Source of the DNA: Peltaster fructicola | Taxonomy: Eukaryota > Ascomycota > Dothideomycetes | Direction: 5' to 3' | DNA length: 64,000 nt | NCBI GenBank assembly: GCA_001592805.2 | Contig: CP051141.1 | Coordinates: 806,001-870,000 of the forward strand | Part shown: positions 52,747 to 63,183 of the stretch, one piece after another | Position numbering within the stretch: the stretch's first letter is position 1 | How the letters are laid out: the number at the start of each line of letters is the position of its first letter | Program-made: the position numbers and the translations under genes | The notes under the pieces: generated by a model | Database searches by the model: none | What the model saw: the letters and a program-made list of their open reading frames with translations, nothing else | Told to the model about the DNA's origin: nothing

Positions 52747-55337
52747 ATGGATTCTCGTCAGAATTCCATCGGCGGAGTGAGCCCAACTGGGTTCCCTGAC
52801 GACAATACCAATCGTTCTCGGTGAGTCGTCGCAGTTTGCTTGAGTGCGAGCAACAACTTACAAATTTTCGTAGTGTCTCAACACCAAGCCTCGCAAGCAC
52901 TTCGGGCTGGGGCAACTCAGCTCGTGGCGACTCGTTCGCTTCAAGCAGCTCGCACGGCATTCTTCGCGCTGGAGCGTCGGCATTCATGCCACGCAATGCT
53001 GCGTCTCCTAGCGGCAGCCGCCTGCGATTCTTGTCCATGACCTCTACTGATGACACTGATGACTCTCCAATCATCGTCACTTCAGCACCAAAGGCCAAGA
53101 ATGCCATCTTGCCAATTGGCACCAAGAGCTCATCCAAGAGTACTAGTCCAGTCCATGCAAGAGCTTGGTTCACAACGGACATTGATCCAAACAAGCCACC
53201 AATGGGCGGTCACTTCATGCTTGTCCAAGGTGTGAAGGATGTCGACCTCAAGACTGGCATCATTGCTCTGATCGAGAAGGACGTAAGTGATCGTTTGCTG
53301 AGTCTGTTGAAATTTTACTGATTGATTTATTAGTTCTCTGAGGAGATTGCAGGCAAGAAGCTCATCAAAGAAGCTCCTGATGCAATGCACACCGATGTTG
53401 TTCTGTTCATCAACGATGTTCGCGTGGCTTCGACCATCTACTACCACCTTGAGTGTGAAGGCTTGCTCACTGTGAGCTTCGTCAACTACGACTGGTACAC
53501 TTCAGCCAAGGGTGTTCGCATTCATGGTCCTGAAGTTACCACAATGTACGTTGCTCAAGTCACCTTCGTGGCTGAGTTCAAGGGCCGTACCACCGACTTT
53601 GATCCTACCATCAATGTCTACGACAAGGTTCACGAGGTTGCTGCTTCATACGGTCTTGTCTTGGCCCTGGAGCAGAACAAGTCTGCACAGTACCCTCTGG
53701 CTCAGTTCAGAGTCGAGTACTTCAAGGTTTCTTCCGCTCTTCGCGCAATGGAGGTTGCCAAGTGTGGCATCAAGTTCGACGATATGCCTGTACGTTGCCT
53801 TCCAGACCACTGCAAAGAATATTAGCTGACATCATACCAGGGCTGGATCATCTTCGCCAAGCAGTACGTGGTCCCGACAGGCAGCCCAGCTGTCTACAGC
53901 AAGAAGCTTCATCAGAAGCCTGAGCCACTTGTGATCACTGCCTTGAAGGCTGCCGATGTTCCATCAAATGGTGCAGAGATTGTCATGAGCCCAACTGGTC
54001 GTACTGCCTGGTATACCGACTCAGATGGCGTTGATCATCCAGTCCCACCTCCACGCCCGGTTGCAACTGTCAATCGTGAGAACGATCCTCCATCTGGCTG
54101 GACCGGCAAAGAAGTCGTACGCCACGACCACTTCACTGCTACTGCTGCACCACCTGCAGCACGTCGTCCACTGCTCGAGTTCCGCAGCCACGGAAACGTC
54201 GACACAAGCACCTATGTGCCACAAGGCAACGAAGTCGCTCTCTACCGCGGCCGCAACGAAGATCTACTTGACATGAAGCCAAGCTCAGACATCATTCCAC
54301 AGCGCATCTTCGAAGGCCTTGACGTTCGCACAACCGTCATGATGCGCAACATTCCAGTCACCTGGGGATGGAAGCAGCTCAAGGCTGCCCTCGATCTGGT
54401 TTGCGCCGGTCGTTTCAACTTCATGTACCTCCGCATGGACTTTAAGCGAGCTGAGAACGTTGGCTATGCATTCGTCAACTTCGAATCCGCAGAGGACATT
54501 GTTACCTTCCTGAGCTGCTGGCTCGGCAAGCGCTGGGACCCAGCTGACTACCGTTACCCAAAGCTGGTCCAGTGCTCATACGCAACCATTCAAGGTCTCG
54601 ATCAATTGATTGAGAAGTTCCGCAACTCCTCTGTCATGGATGAGCACGCCGACTATCGTCCAATGCTCTTCCAGACCGCCCCAGAGAAGGCCAAAGAAGA
54701 AGCTGAAGTCGCTCACATGAAGAGTCGTGGTCTTCCAGCTGGTCGCATCTGTGAGGTCGGCGAGAAGAAGGTCTTCCCGGCTTGGAACAATCGCGCCAAG
54801 AAGGAGCGCTCAACTGCCAACGCTGGTCACATCGGCCTCTTCGCTCCAAAATTCCAGCGCTTCAACGGTGATCGTCGCTACCGCTCATACTACGACCGTG
54901 GCAACCCTGCTGAGCTCGTTGAAAGCCAGCCATGGGCTCCACCACCAACTCCATACGGTGGTCCTGCAATGGCATATGGTGCTCCAGCCACTCCACTTGC
55001 CAGCCCTGTCAACGGTGCCTTCGCTAGTCAGTTCCCTGGTCCATCAACCACTTCGTTCGGTGTCCCACAGCCAACTGCCTTCACTAGTGCTCCTCACCAG
55101 GTCATGGTTCCTCCCCATGTGGCCAGCTACAACTTCGGTGCTCCTCGCTATCAGGCTGTCTATCCACCAAACATGGGTGGTCCAATGCAGCCAGCTCCAT
55201 ACGGCTTCGTCGCTGTCCCGTTCGCTCCTGGCTACGCTCCACAGATGCCTGCCAACCGTGACAGCCGTGCCTTCAACAACGGTGCTGGTGATTCCAAGGA
55301 CGCTGACGCTAAGATGGCCGATGGCGACCGTCACTAA
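52747..55337 (+). CDS. Mei2-type RNA-binding protein
   Basis: Exons 52747..52820, 52874..53282, 53334..53789 and 53841..55337, 811 aa. The diagnostic Mei2-type C-terminal RRM is RTTVMMRNIPVTWGWKQLKA, then FNFMYLRMDFKRAENVGYAF and IEKFRNSSVMDEHADYRPM. The N-terminal half has a degenerate RRM-like region (VVLFINDVRVASTIYYHLE ... YDWYTSAKGVRIHGPEV). The tail is rich in Pro, Ala, Gly and Tyr. Mei2 in fission yeast drives meiosis by binding the lncRNA meiRNA; relatives in filamentous fungi are less known, and a role in sexual development is inference. All introns are GT-AG and 45-53 bases. Confidence 0.9.
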
Positions 55338-56040
55338 ACAACAACTCCCATTCTCCAACCCATGACCTCACCAAGATTCTCCATCTTACGCAACGACACC
55401 TTCTTCTCTTGCGCTTTGCGCTGTTCTATGCCTTCACTTCTTCTTTGCGATCTTCTTTCGAGGGTGTTTTGGACACGTTACGGTGGTGTCAACGGTGTGA
55501 GCTTACGGTCTTTCGTGCTGTGGGCATCGGGAGACAGGAAACGATCTGCGGGAGGTAATGACCCTATGATTGTCGAGGGTCGAACAATACCTGGACACGC
55601 AATGGTGTCATGGCCTGCCTGCTGGAGGCAGCCATACATCGACATGATACCGACTTATCCAACTTTTGTGGCTGATTTTATCGCGGTGTTCAGTTCGAGG
55701 GAGAGATCTGAGGTGGGTCATGGGAGGATCTGAATCAAATCAAATCAATGCTTGAAGAAATCGGCGGATCGGTATGGTAGCTAGCCTCGATATAGTTCAA
55801 TGAACTACCGTCTAGGTCATCGTCTGTCCACGTTGTTTGCTTGTTGATCGTCGTGGTGGTAAAGGAAGTGCTCGGAGGAGAGCTCAGCCGCATCATCATC
55901 ACCGAGCAACTTCAACATTTTTTCAAGCTACGACATCCTGCCCACCTCCTTCGACAGGCTCACTCGTGCTCAAGACTGACATGACAGAGTCGTGATCAGC
56001 AAGTCAGCTCAACTATTGCACCGGTTGTTGTGCCGCAACG
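55338..56040. other. Intergenic, Mei2-type gene to LAS21
   Basis: About 700 bases between same-strand genes. The left part is pyrimidine-rich and probably the 3' UTR. No gene seen. Confidence 0.5.
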
Positions 56041-58920
56041 ATGGTTTCATCTCTGCTCCTACGATGCATATCTCTCCTTCTCTCCAACATACTCCTCCCT
56101 GTTGCAGTGCTCACATTCGCATCTGGATTCTTTCCCTACAAACCAGTACTGCCGGGTCTTGCAACATTCGAGGATGGAGCTGTCGAGAGGGAAGGTCGTG
56201 CAGGTGCGCCGTTTGACAAGCTCATCTTCTTGGTGGTGGACGCTCTGCGAAGTGATTTTGTCTACGGATACGACACCGGCTTCAAGTACACGCAGAGGTC
56301 AGTCGATCGAAGTGGTCGTGGCTGCTGCTCACTGTTCTTCCAGTCTCATACGCTCTGGCGCGGCCATACCTTTCACTGCTCATGCCACTCCTCCAACAGT
56401 GACCATGCCTCGTGTCAAGGCGTTGACTACAGGCTCTGTGCCATCATTCCTCGATCTCATCCTCAATTTTGCGGAAAGTGACACATCATCCTCACTTGCA
56501 ACACAAGACACATGGCTGGCGCAGCTTCGAGCGCGCTCCAACAGCAAGCTTGTTTTTTACGGCGACGATACTTGGCTCAAGCTGTTTCCTGGTGATTTTT
56601 TCGCTCGCTCAGATGGCACGAGCAGCTTCTTCGTCTCGGTCAGTACAACTGGCTCTGGTATCTCGTAGGCTGAAGGCTGAGTATCGTTTCGAATTTTAGG
56701 ACTTTACAGAAGTCGATCACAATGTCACCCGTCACGTCCCTGAAGAACTCGCGAGAGACGACTGGAACGTAATGATAATGCATTATCTAGGTATGGACCA
56801 CATCGGACACAAGACAGGCCCACAAGGACCCAACATGCTTCCAAAGCAAGAAGAGATGGATGGGATCGTGAAGATGATCTTCGAAGCGCTGAAGACTGAG
56901 CGACATCACGAAAGAACACTGCTCGTGCTGGCAGGGGACCACGGCATGAACGCTGGAGGAAACCATGGAGGTAGTGGTCCAGGAGAAACGGAGCCAGCGC
57001 TGCTCTTCGTGAGTCCTAGGTTGCAGAGTTTCAGCGAGGTACAACAGTACGAGTGTCCAACGTCACCAAGACCAGGCACAGACTTCCATTTCTACACGAA
57101 GATGGAGCAAAGCGACGTGGTGCCAACACTCGCAGCGCTTCTAGGCTTCCCAATACCCAAGAACAGCCTCGGTGTCTGCATGCCAGAGATGCTAGGCCAT
57201 TGGCAAGCACGAGGTCAAGTTGCTTTGCTCGACGACAACATCTCCCAGCTGTCACATATAATCCGAGCTTCATTCGGCGAGGAGAGCTTCGAAAGAGCAC
57301 GGCAGTCATACAAGACCGCCAGCTCGTGCAACGACATTGCAGCAGAAGAGTATGAGCTTGCGTGCAAACTGGCTCTGTCGGAACACGAGCAGCACCCCGA
57401 CGCGAAGTTGGCTGCGCAGTACGATTTTCTTTATGCAGCCCAGGAAGCCATGAGCAGCACGGCGAGCTCGTACAACATCCCGCGAATGTCTGCAGGCACT
57501 GCTCTTGCAGCGATGAGCCTCACGCTTGGCCTTCTCTCGTTCCAGAGTTGGATACCATCTATGGGAGCTGGGTTCCTAGTTCTGATGACGATGCTCTACA
57601 GCGTGATGATGTTCGCTAGTAGTTTCGTCGAGGAGGAACAGCACTTCTGGTACTGGATGTCGCCTGCTTGGTTCGCTCTTTTGACGGTACGGTCTATCAC
57701 TGCGGCCAAAGACAGCAGCAAGAAAGCAAAAGTCGCGTTCAGCTTCGCTGTGCTTCTTGCGCTGCATCGACTGGCGATCCGCTGGAATCAGACAGGCCAG
57801 AAACATGCAGGCGAGCCAGATATTGTGCACACTGTCTTCCCTGAGCACCATCTCGCCATGTGGGTTGTGATCCTGGCGGCATACGCGTTTGTTGGCTTTC
57901 GCATTGGCACGACGAGCTTCGAAGGTCTTATGAGCGAAGAGCTTGCGGCGACCTTCGCAGTCGTGTTGATCGTTCCAGCAATAATCTTCAAGTTGAACTT
58001 CACACAGGCTGATGCGCCGGAGCTCGTAAAAAGATTGGCAGAGCAGGTGAGACAGTGGAGCGAACCATTCAGTCTCGTCTTCCAGGCGCGAGTTGTGTTC
58101 CTCCTGCTTGCTCAGGCTTGGGCACTTGTGGCGCTGCGATTGAAGATCAGCAAGCATGGATATGGTAAGTTGTTACATCATTTGATGGGATGCATGCTGA
58201 TGTTTGACAGATCTCGCAGGCTTGATGACGAGAATCTTGCCTCTACTCAGCCTCTTCCTGGCGACACAAACGCGAGCACCAAATATACCACTTCTCCTGA
58301 TTATGGATGTACAAGCAAGCATGCTGCAAGTCCTGTTCGATAGCCGTGGTCAGCAATCAACGCATGCCAGCAGCAGGGCTGTCCTTGTTGCGACCTCGGT
58401 TCTACTCCTGTCTCACACAACGTACTTTTGCTTCGGAGGATCGAACTCGATCTCCAGCCTTGATCTCAGCAATGCATACAACGGCGTAGCAGGTTACAAC
58501 ATTGCAGCTGTCGGCGTGCTGTTGTTTGCCAGCAATTGGTCAGGTCCATTGTGGTGGGCCATCGCAGCTGTTACACGACTGCTTGTGGAGGAGCCGCCTC
58601 GAATCCTGCAGAAGCAGAAAGCTGGAAGAGCTTGGGTTGAGGCAGAGAGGGCAAAGCTGCATGCTGATGCTGTAGCTGCTGTACGTAAGAGCAAGGACAT
58701 ACCCACGAAGGAAGAGATATGGCTGCCATATATGGCGACAATGACAGTATTCTTCGCAGCAGGCTTGGTTGCGGTCATGGCGGCGTGTACTGTATTGCGG
58801 ACGCATCTGTTCATATGGACAGTGTTCTCGCCCAAGTATCTCTACGCCATGGCATGGAGCATTGGATGGCATGTGATCGTGAATGGTGTCATTGGAGGAG
58901 CTATCTGGCTCATGTCTTAG
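56041..58920 (+). CDS. LAS21: GPI ethanolamine phosphate transferase 2 (Las21/Gpi7)
   Basis: Exons 56041..56297, 56344..56638, 56700..58164 and 58211..58920, 908 aa. ER membrane enzyme that adds ethanolamine phosphate to the second mannose of the GPI anchor. It opens with a membrane anchor. The alkaline-phosphatase-like luminal domain shows LIFLVVDALRSDFVYGYD, TPPTVTMPRVKALTTGS with the nucleophile Thr, MHYLGMDHIGHKTGP and LAGDHGMNAGGNHGGSGPGE. About ten membrane spans follow in the C-terminal half. The final exon ends VNGVIGGAIWLMS. The stop is 10 bases from that of the convergent derlin gene. Confidence 0.95.
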
Positions 58921-58930
58921 CATCATAGTG

Positions 58931-60093
58931 TCATATATCAAGTACCACCAAGCCTGCGACCCTGACCTCGCGAGTTCCAACCGTCGGTGGAGCCACGGTT
59001 GAAGCCACTGCCCAGCCACCACCACTGCCAGTCTGGTTCTGTGGTGTAGTCTCGGTACGGGCTGAGAAGGCTGTGCCGTATGTGCGTCGACTAGGTGCAC
59101 CGCCAGGGCCTGCGAACCATGCGCGGACAAATTGTGGTGTGAAGATCGGATTCTTGCCGCCACCATGCTCTGGCCAGATCTTGGTCAAGAAGAGATAAAG
59201 GTGAGCAGCTAGCAAGCCTGTGCCTTGTAGCAGAGCAGCGCCCGGTGAGGCCATGACGAAGGTGAGCAGCAGCATTGCATATGGCAGATACTTCGCCGAG
59301 AAAGTGACGATGAAGTATGTGACTTGTCGATCCTTGTTCTCTACAGACCATGTGTATGCGAGAGCAAGTGACAATGGTGACAGGAAGGTACCTCCGCCTA
59401 AGTAGAGGCCGCAAGACAGCTGCGACTTGTAAGTCAAGTGTCTCAGGAAACGAGATATTGTATGTAGGGGCCATGAACCACCTTCTGCTGTACAAGTGAA
59501 GCAGAAAGTTCTTTCATGCGGCGTACCAGCATGCCTGCACTCCACAAACGCCCGATTAAGGATTATGCGAATGATGGACGTTGCACAATGCAGGAGCGAA
59601 TCTTCCTCAAAACCAGGAACCGTTACACAGCTAGATGCCTCCGTAGAGACGACTGGACGGGCAGATAATGTGAGGTGTGTTGTTGTTGTGATATCGCAGC
59701 TGGAAACAAGCAAGACTCACCAGGATGGTCACGGCTAGGAACACCACGTATACGAAGAAGTCCCCTGGGGCAGAGAACTGTGCTGATCCCATCTCAAGCT
59801 GACTGCCGTACGTATAGAGAAAGTAAGGATCGAGGATGAGACTCAGTTGGCTGCCAGTCAGGAGAAATGATGTTACGAAGCGCCAGACCTCTGGGACGGT
59901 CTTGAAGGTGAAGACGTTTCTCGTTATCCATACGACATAATAGGGACTGATCAAGCCCATGTGTGTAGGTACAGAGAGGACGACAGCTGCTAGTGTGAGT
60001 GTTCTGCATGCTGTCAGCTTTGTCTGCTAGATATGGCCGCTACACGTACCTTGATACTGGCGGCGCCGCCCAGAACGCATCGACGACCGACAT
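58931..60093 (-). CDS. Derlin (Dfm1-type) ER membrane protein, C-terminus probably misread
   Basis: Exons 60093..60050, 60003..59721 and 59419..58931, 271 aa as read. The Derlin core is clear: MSVVDAFWAAPPVSRTLTL, VPEVWRFVTSFLLTGSQLSL, ILDPYFLYTYGSQLEMGS, LGGGTFLSPLSLALAYTWS and the later membrane spans. Derlins are rhomboid-like pseudoproteases in ER-associated degradation. Fungal Dfm1 ends with a Cdc48-binding SHP box. As read, the tail is WAVASTVAPPTVGTREVRVA, unlike the family. In another frame the same DNA reads GSGFNRGSTDGWNSRGQGRR then LGGT and stop, a good SHP-type ending; one extra G in the GGG near the change would connect it (stop at 58938..58940). The middle intron is 301 bases, the longest in the window. 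Confidence 0.9.
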
Positions 60094-60873
60094 GTTGCAA
60101 GGTCGCGAAGCGAGCTGTCTAATCTCAAGAGTGTTGTAAAAGGAAAGGAAAAGAGCAGCAAGTTGTGATGATGTGTTCACAGTAGGATTTTGCGGCACGT
60201 CTGATGACCGCCGATTGGTGCATCCAGCGGTAATGCCCGTGCCTCATCCAAGCAGCTCTTCAGAGCATACATGTATGCCATGCTCAACTTGTGCCGCCGG
60301 CGTTGCAGCACGATAGCAGCAACGAGCAGACCAGTGCGTCGATATAGAGTCGAGCTACGAGCCCTGCCTCGGTCCGCACTACGTAACAGTCTCTCGCGAT
60401 CAACAACCTGCCACAATGACAACTTAGACGATATCCGTGACGTATTTGAAGGTGCTATAAATGTCTATACACGATAGGACGGCCATGTCCTGGACAGCAT
60501 TGAATATCGTAATCAATTGGATTGCTGAACATCTGGCTTACCCTGCGCGTAGCATCGGGCGTTCCCTTTGCTCCTTGGTCTTGCGTGATGGAATTTAGAG
60601 ACCTCGAAGAGCGGCTAAGCGCTACCTGGTCGAAAGATGCTCTTTAGGGCGATTCACATCACAGGCAGGATTGTCTGCGAAGTAGCCTGTTTGGTCGTGA
60701 TTCTGGTGAGGTTCTTGAGTAGACCACAGAGGACTTCAAGAACACAACTTTAGCGGATGATCCTCCAAGTCTTCAATATGGAGCGGCTCGATACAGGCCA
60801 ATGTGATGCTGACGAATTTAGACAGGTCCCTTGACGCCTCGCTCAAACGCTTCAACACAACACCATTGATAGT
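60094..60873. other. Intergenic
   Basis: About 780 bases between two minus-strand genes, including the derlin promoter. No gene or RNA recognised. Confidence 0.45.
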
Positions 60874-61289
60874 TTATCGCTTCTTCTTCTTGGCCTTGCT
60901 TTCTGAAAGGTTGTCAGTGCCACGTACCGCAACACAAGATTGCTCACTTACCAGCCGCTGTTCTCTTCTTCTTCGGTGCACCCTTGCCTCTGCTCTTGGC
61001 TATAGCAATGGATTCTAATCTGTCCTCCTCTTTCTCGTTGTAAGTTTCATAGCCAGGGTACAAGCTCTGCAGCTCTTTGAACGTGCCAATACGGCGAGGA
61101 TAGTATGCTGCTGCTGATGGGCCGATCAAGCGCTGGCGAAGAATCTTGTTGCCCAGTCGCTCGGCGGTAGGATTGAAGATGGTGTTGAAGATACGACATT
61201 GTACCTGGTGCTGTTAGACAACGCTAAGTCATTGGCTTCAGGGAGGATACCTTCATCAGGTCGATCACACGGGACCGTGGGACCGCCAT
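60874..61289 (-). CDS. RSM27: Mitochondrial small-subunit ribosomal protein mS33
   Basis: Exons 61289..61251, 61204..60952 and 60902..60874, 106 aa; rebuilt across two introns. It reads MAVPRSRVIDLMKVQCRIFN, then TAERLGNKILRQRLIGPSAA, YYPRRIGTFKELQSLYPGYE and KGAPKKKRTAAESKAKKKKR, a complete mS33 with its short basic tail split off in a last exon of 29 bases. It is part of the head of the mitoribosomal small subunit. Divergent from the RNase III gene (196 bases between starts). Confidence 0.93.
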
Positions 61290-61485
61290 AGTTGACAGCT
61301 TTGATTGTCGCACAGCCAGACGAAGACACTGTGATGTTGAAGAGCATTGCGGACTCCCGAGCGCGATCGGCGCTAGTGCTCACTAGCGCAATATAATTGT
61401 GTGTCACTCTCCAGCAGACACCATCCATCCGCGATCTCTGGCGACTGCTGTGCACTGTAGACGACGACCACAGAGGGCGCAAGAG

Positions 61486-62721
61486 ATGTCCAAGCGTTCT
61501 TTCGACGGTTCGTCAGACTCATCTCACAAGCGCCACAAGCGCGATGGCCATGATGGCGCTGGTAGACGCAACCAGTATCGAGTGCAGCAAAGCACGCCCA
61601 GTGATGCATACCAAGGCAGTGGTAAGAGTCAACGAGCAGAGCAGCAGCAAGAAAATCTAAGACGATCACTCGATAACGTTCGAAGTAATGGTCCTGCGAT
61701 CAAGCAGCGCTCTACGGACAAGGCAAGCTCTAATGCACCGGCATCACCTAGAACGTCAAGAGACACCAGCATAGGGACTTCGGATGCGCTCCCACCTGCG
61801 ACATCTCAGAGTGCCAACATACCATATTATATACCGTTCAAAGTCAAAGCTCGACTGCCAGAACTCCCAATAGTGGTGCCACGATTCGCAGAAGCACCAT
61901 TCCGCCACAAGTCGAGCTTCGGCTACGATCGTACATCCTCGAGCGATGACATGACTTACGAGAAGCTCGAGTTCCTTGGAGATGCCTACATCGAAGTCTT
62001 CGCAAGCCGACTGATCTTCGAACACTTCCCAACCCTCACAGCGGGCAATCAGTCGCAAGTCCGCGAGCTCCTGGTCAAGAACGAGACCTTAGCAGAGTAC
62101 GCTCGTGCGTACAATTTCGAACAACGTCTAAATCTGTCAGACCAAGTCGCTCAGTCGGATGCTGCGAAGAATCGCGGCAACAAGGGCATGAACAAGATCC
62201 TTGGAGACACATTCGAGGCATATGTGGCAGCTATAGTGCAGGGCGATGTCGAACATGGTTTCGCTATTGCTGAGAAGTGGCTGACGACTCTCTGGACGCC
62301 GAAGCTTCTAGAACACGTTCACAAGCACTTCAATCTCACGGCTAATATCCTTGCGGATGAAGGAGTCAACTTGCTGATGAGCTATGACCCGACTGCTAAG
62401 GCCACTATCCAGCAGAAGCTACTTGGTGCTGGAGTCAAGCTTGAGTACGAAACATATCGTGAGCCTGAGGAGCTGAAGGGCGACCAGCTTGGACACAATC
62501 GACATTACATTGCTCTGTACCTTACCGGGTATGGTTACGATCGCAAGCTGCTTGGTCAAGGGGACGGCAAGAACAAGGTCGAGGCTGGTAACTGGGCTGC
62601 TACTCGGGCTATGCATGGAGAGACCAAGGCCATCGTAGATGATTGTGCTGCTCAGCTTGCTAAGGTAAGGGAGGCCAAGAAGAAAGAGAAAGCTAGACAG
62701 GAGGCATTGGTTCAGACCTGA
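61486..62721 (+). CDS. RNT1: Ribonuclease III (Rnt1-type)
   Basis: Single exon, 411 aa from the ATG at 61486 (an open frame extends upstream without an ATG). The N-terminal 115 residues are disordered and basic. The RNase III domain (about 120-300) has the signature KLEFLGDAYIEVFASRLIF and the second metal-binding segment NKGMNKILGDTFEAYVAAIV, with catalytic Glu/Asp present. A double-stranded RNA-binding domain follows (about 325-400), ending GDGKNKVEAGNWAATRAM. The enzyme cuts AGNN- or stem-type hairpins in pre-rRNA, snRNA and snoRNA precursors in the nucleus. This is the Rnt1 layout (one RNase III domain plus one dsRBD), not the Dicer layout. Confidence 0.93.
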   Translation: MSKRSFDGSSDSSHKRHKRDGHDGAGRRNQYRVQQSTPSDAYQGSGKSQRAEQQQENLRRSLDNVRSNGPAIKQRSTDKASSNAPASPRTSRDTSIGTSDALPPATSQSANIPYYIPFKVKARLPELPIVVPRFAEAPFRHKSSFGYDRTSSSDDMTYEKLEFLGDAYIEVFASRLIFEHFPTLTAGNQSQVRELLVKNETLAEYARAYNFEQRLNLSDQVAQSDAAKNRGNKGMNKILGDTFEAYVAAIVQGDVEHGFAIAEKWLTTLWTPKLLEHVHKHFNLTANILADEGVNLLMSYDPTAKATIQQKLLGAGVKLEYETYREPEELKGDQLGHNRHYIALYLTGYGYDRKLLGQGDGKNKVEAGNWAATRAMHGETKAIVDDCAAQLAKVREAKKKEKARQEALVQT

Positions 62722-63183
62722 CAGCAATGTCTGCCACTGCTTAGCCGCTTGAGCTACGTACTTTTGTCATCTCAATGATAGTGCATGCGGTGCAAGCGAT
62801 ATGACTGAAAGCACAACGCACTACAATACGTTAGCCATGTAACGACGTACGTATTGCAAGGTGAAGCTATCTTTCGTCTCGTTACAAGACAAATGCTAGC
62901 TATGCGCGTGACCAAGAAGGGCATTGTACTGGTGAGGCTTACAGCTAAGCTTTCCACATAGCGGGCAGAGATCAAGGCACATGTACCAGCCAAGAGATTG
63001 CCCAGCTTGACTAGTCCCATAGCATTCATGATACATCTCCGATCTGTTCTTCTAGAGCAGCATTGAAGAAGGTAGTCTCGTTCTACAGATACTGTACGAG
63101 TACGGAGAGTTGTCGCATCGTCCTCACCACCGCAAACTTCGACACTAATGCATACGCGCTGGGAGCTGTAACGACCATCCATC
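62722..63183. other. Intergenic, RNase III to CDF
   Basis: About 460 bases between same-strand genes. Nothing recognised. Expected 3' UTR and promoter. Confidence 0.5.
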
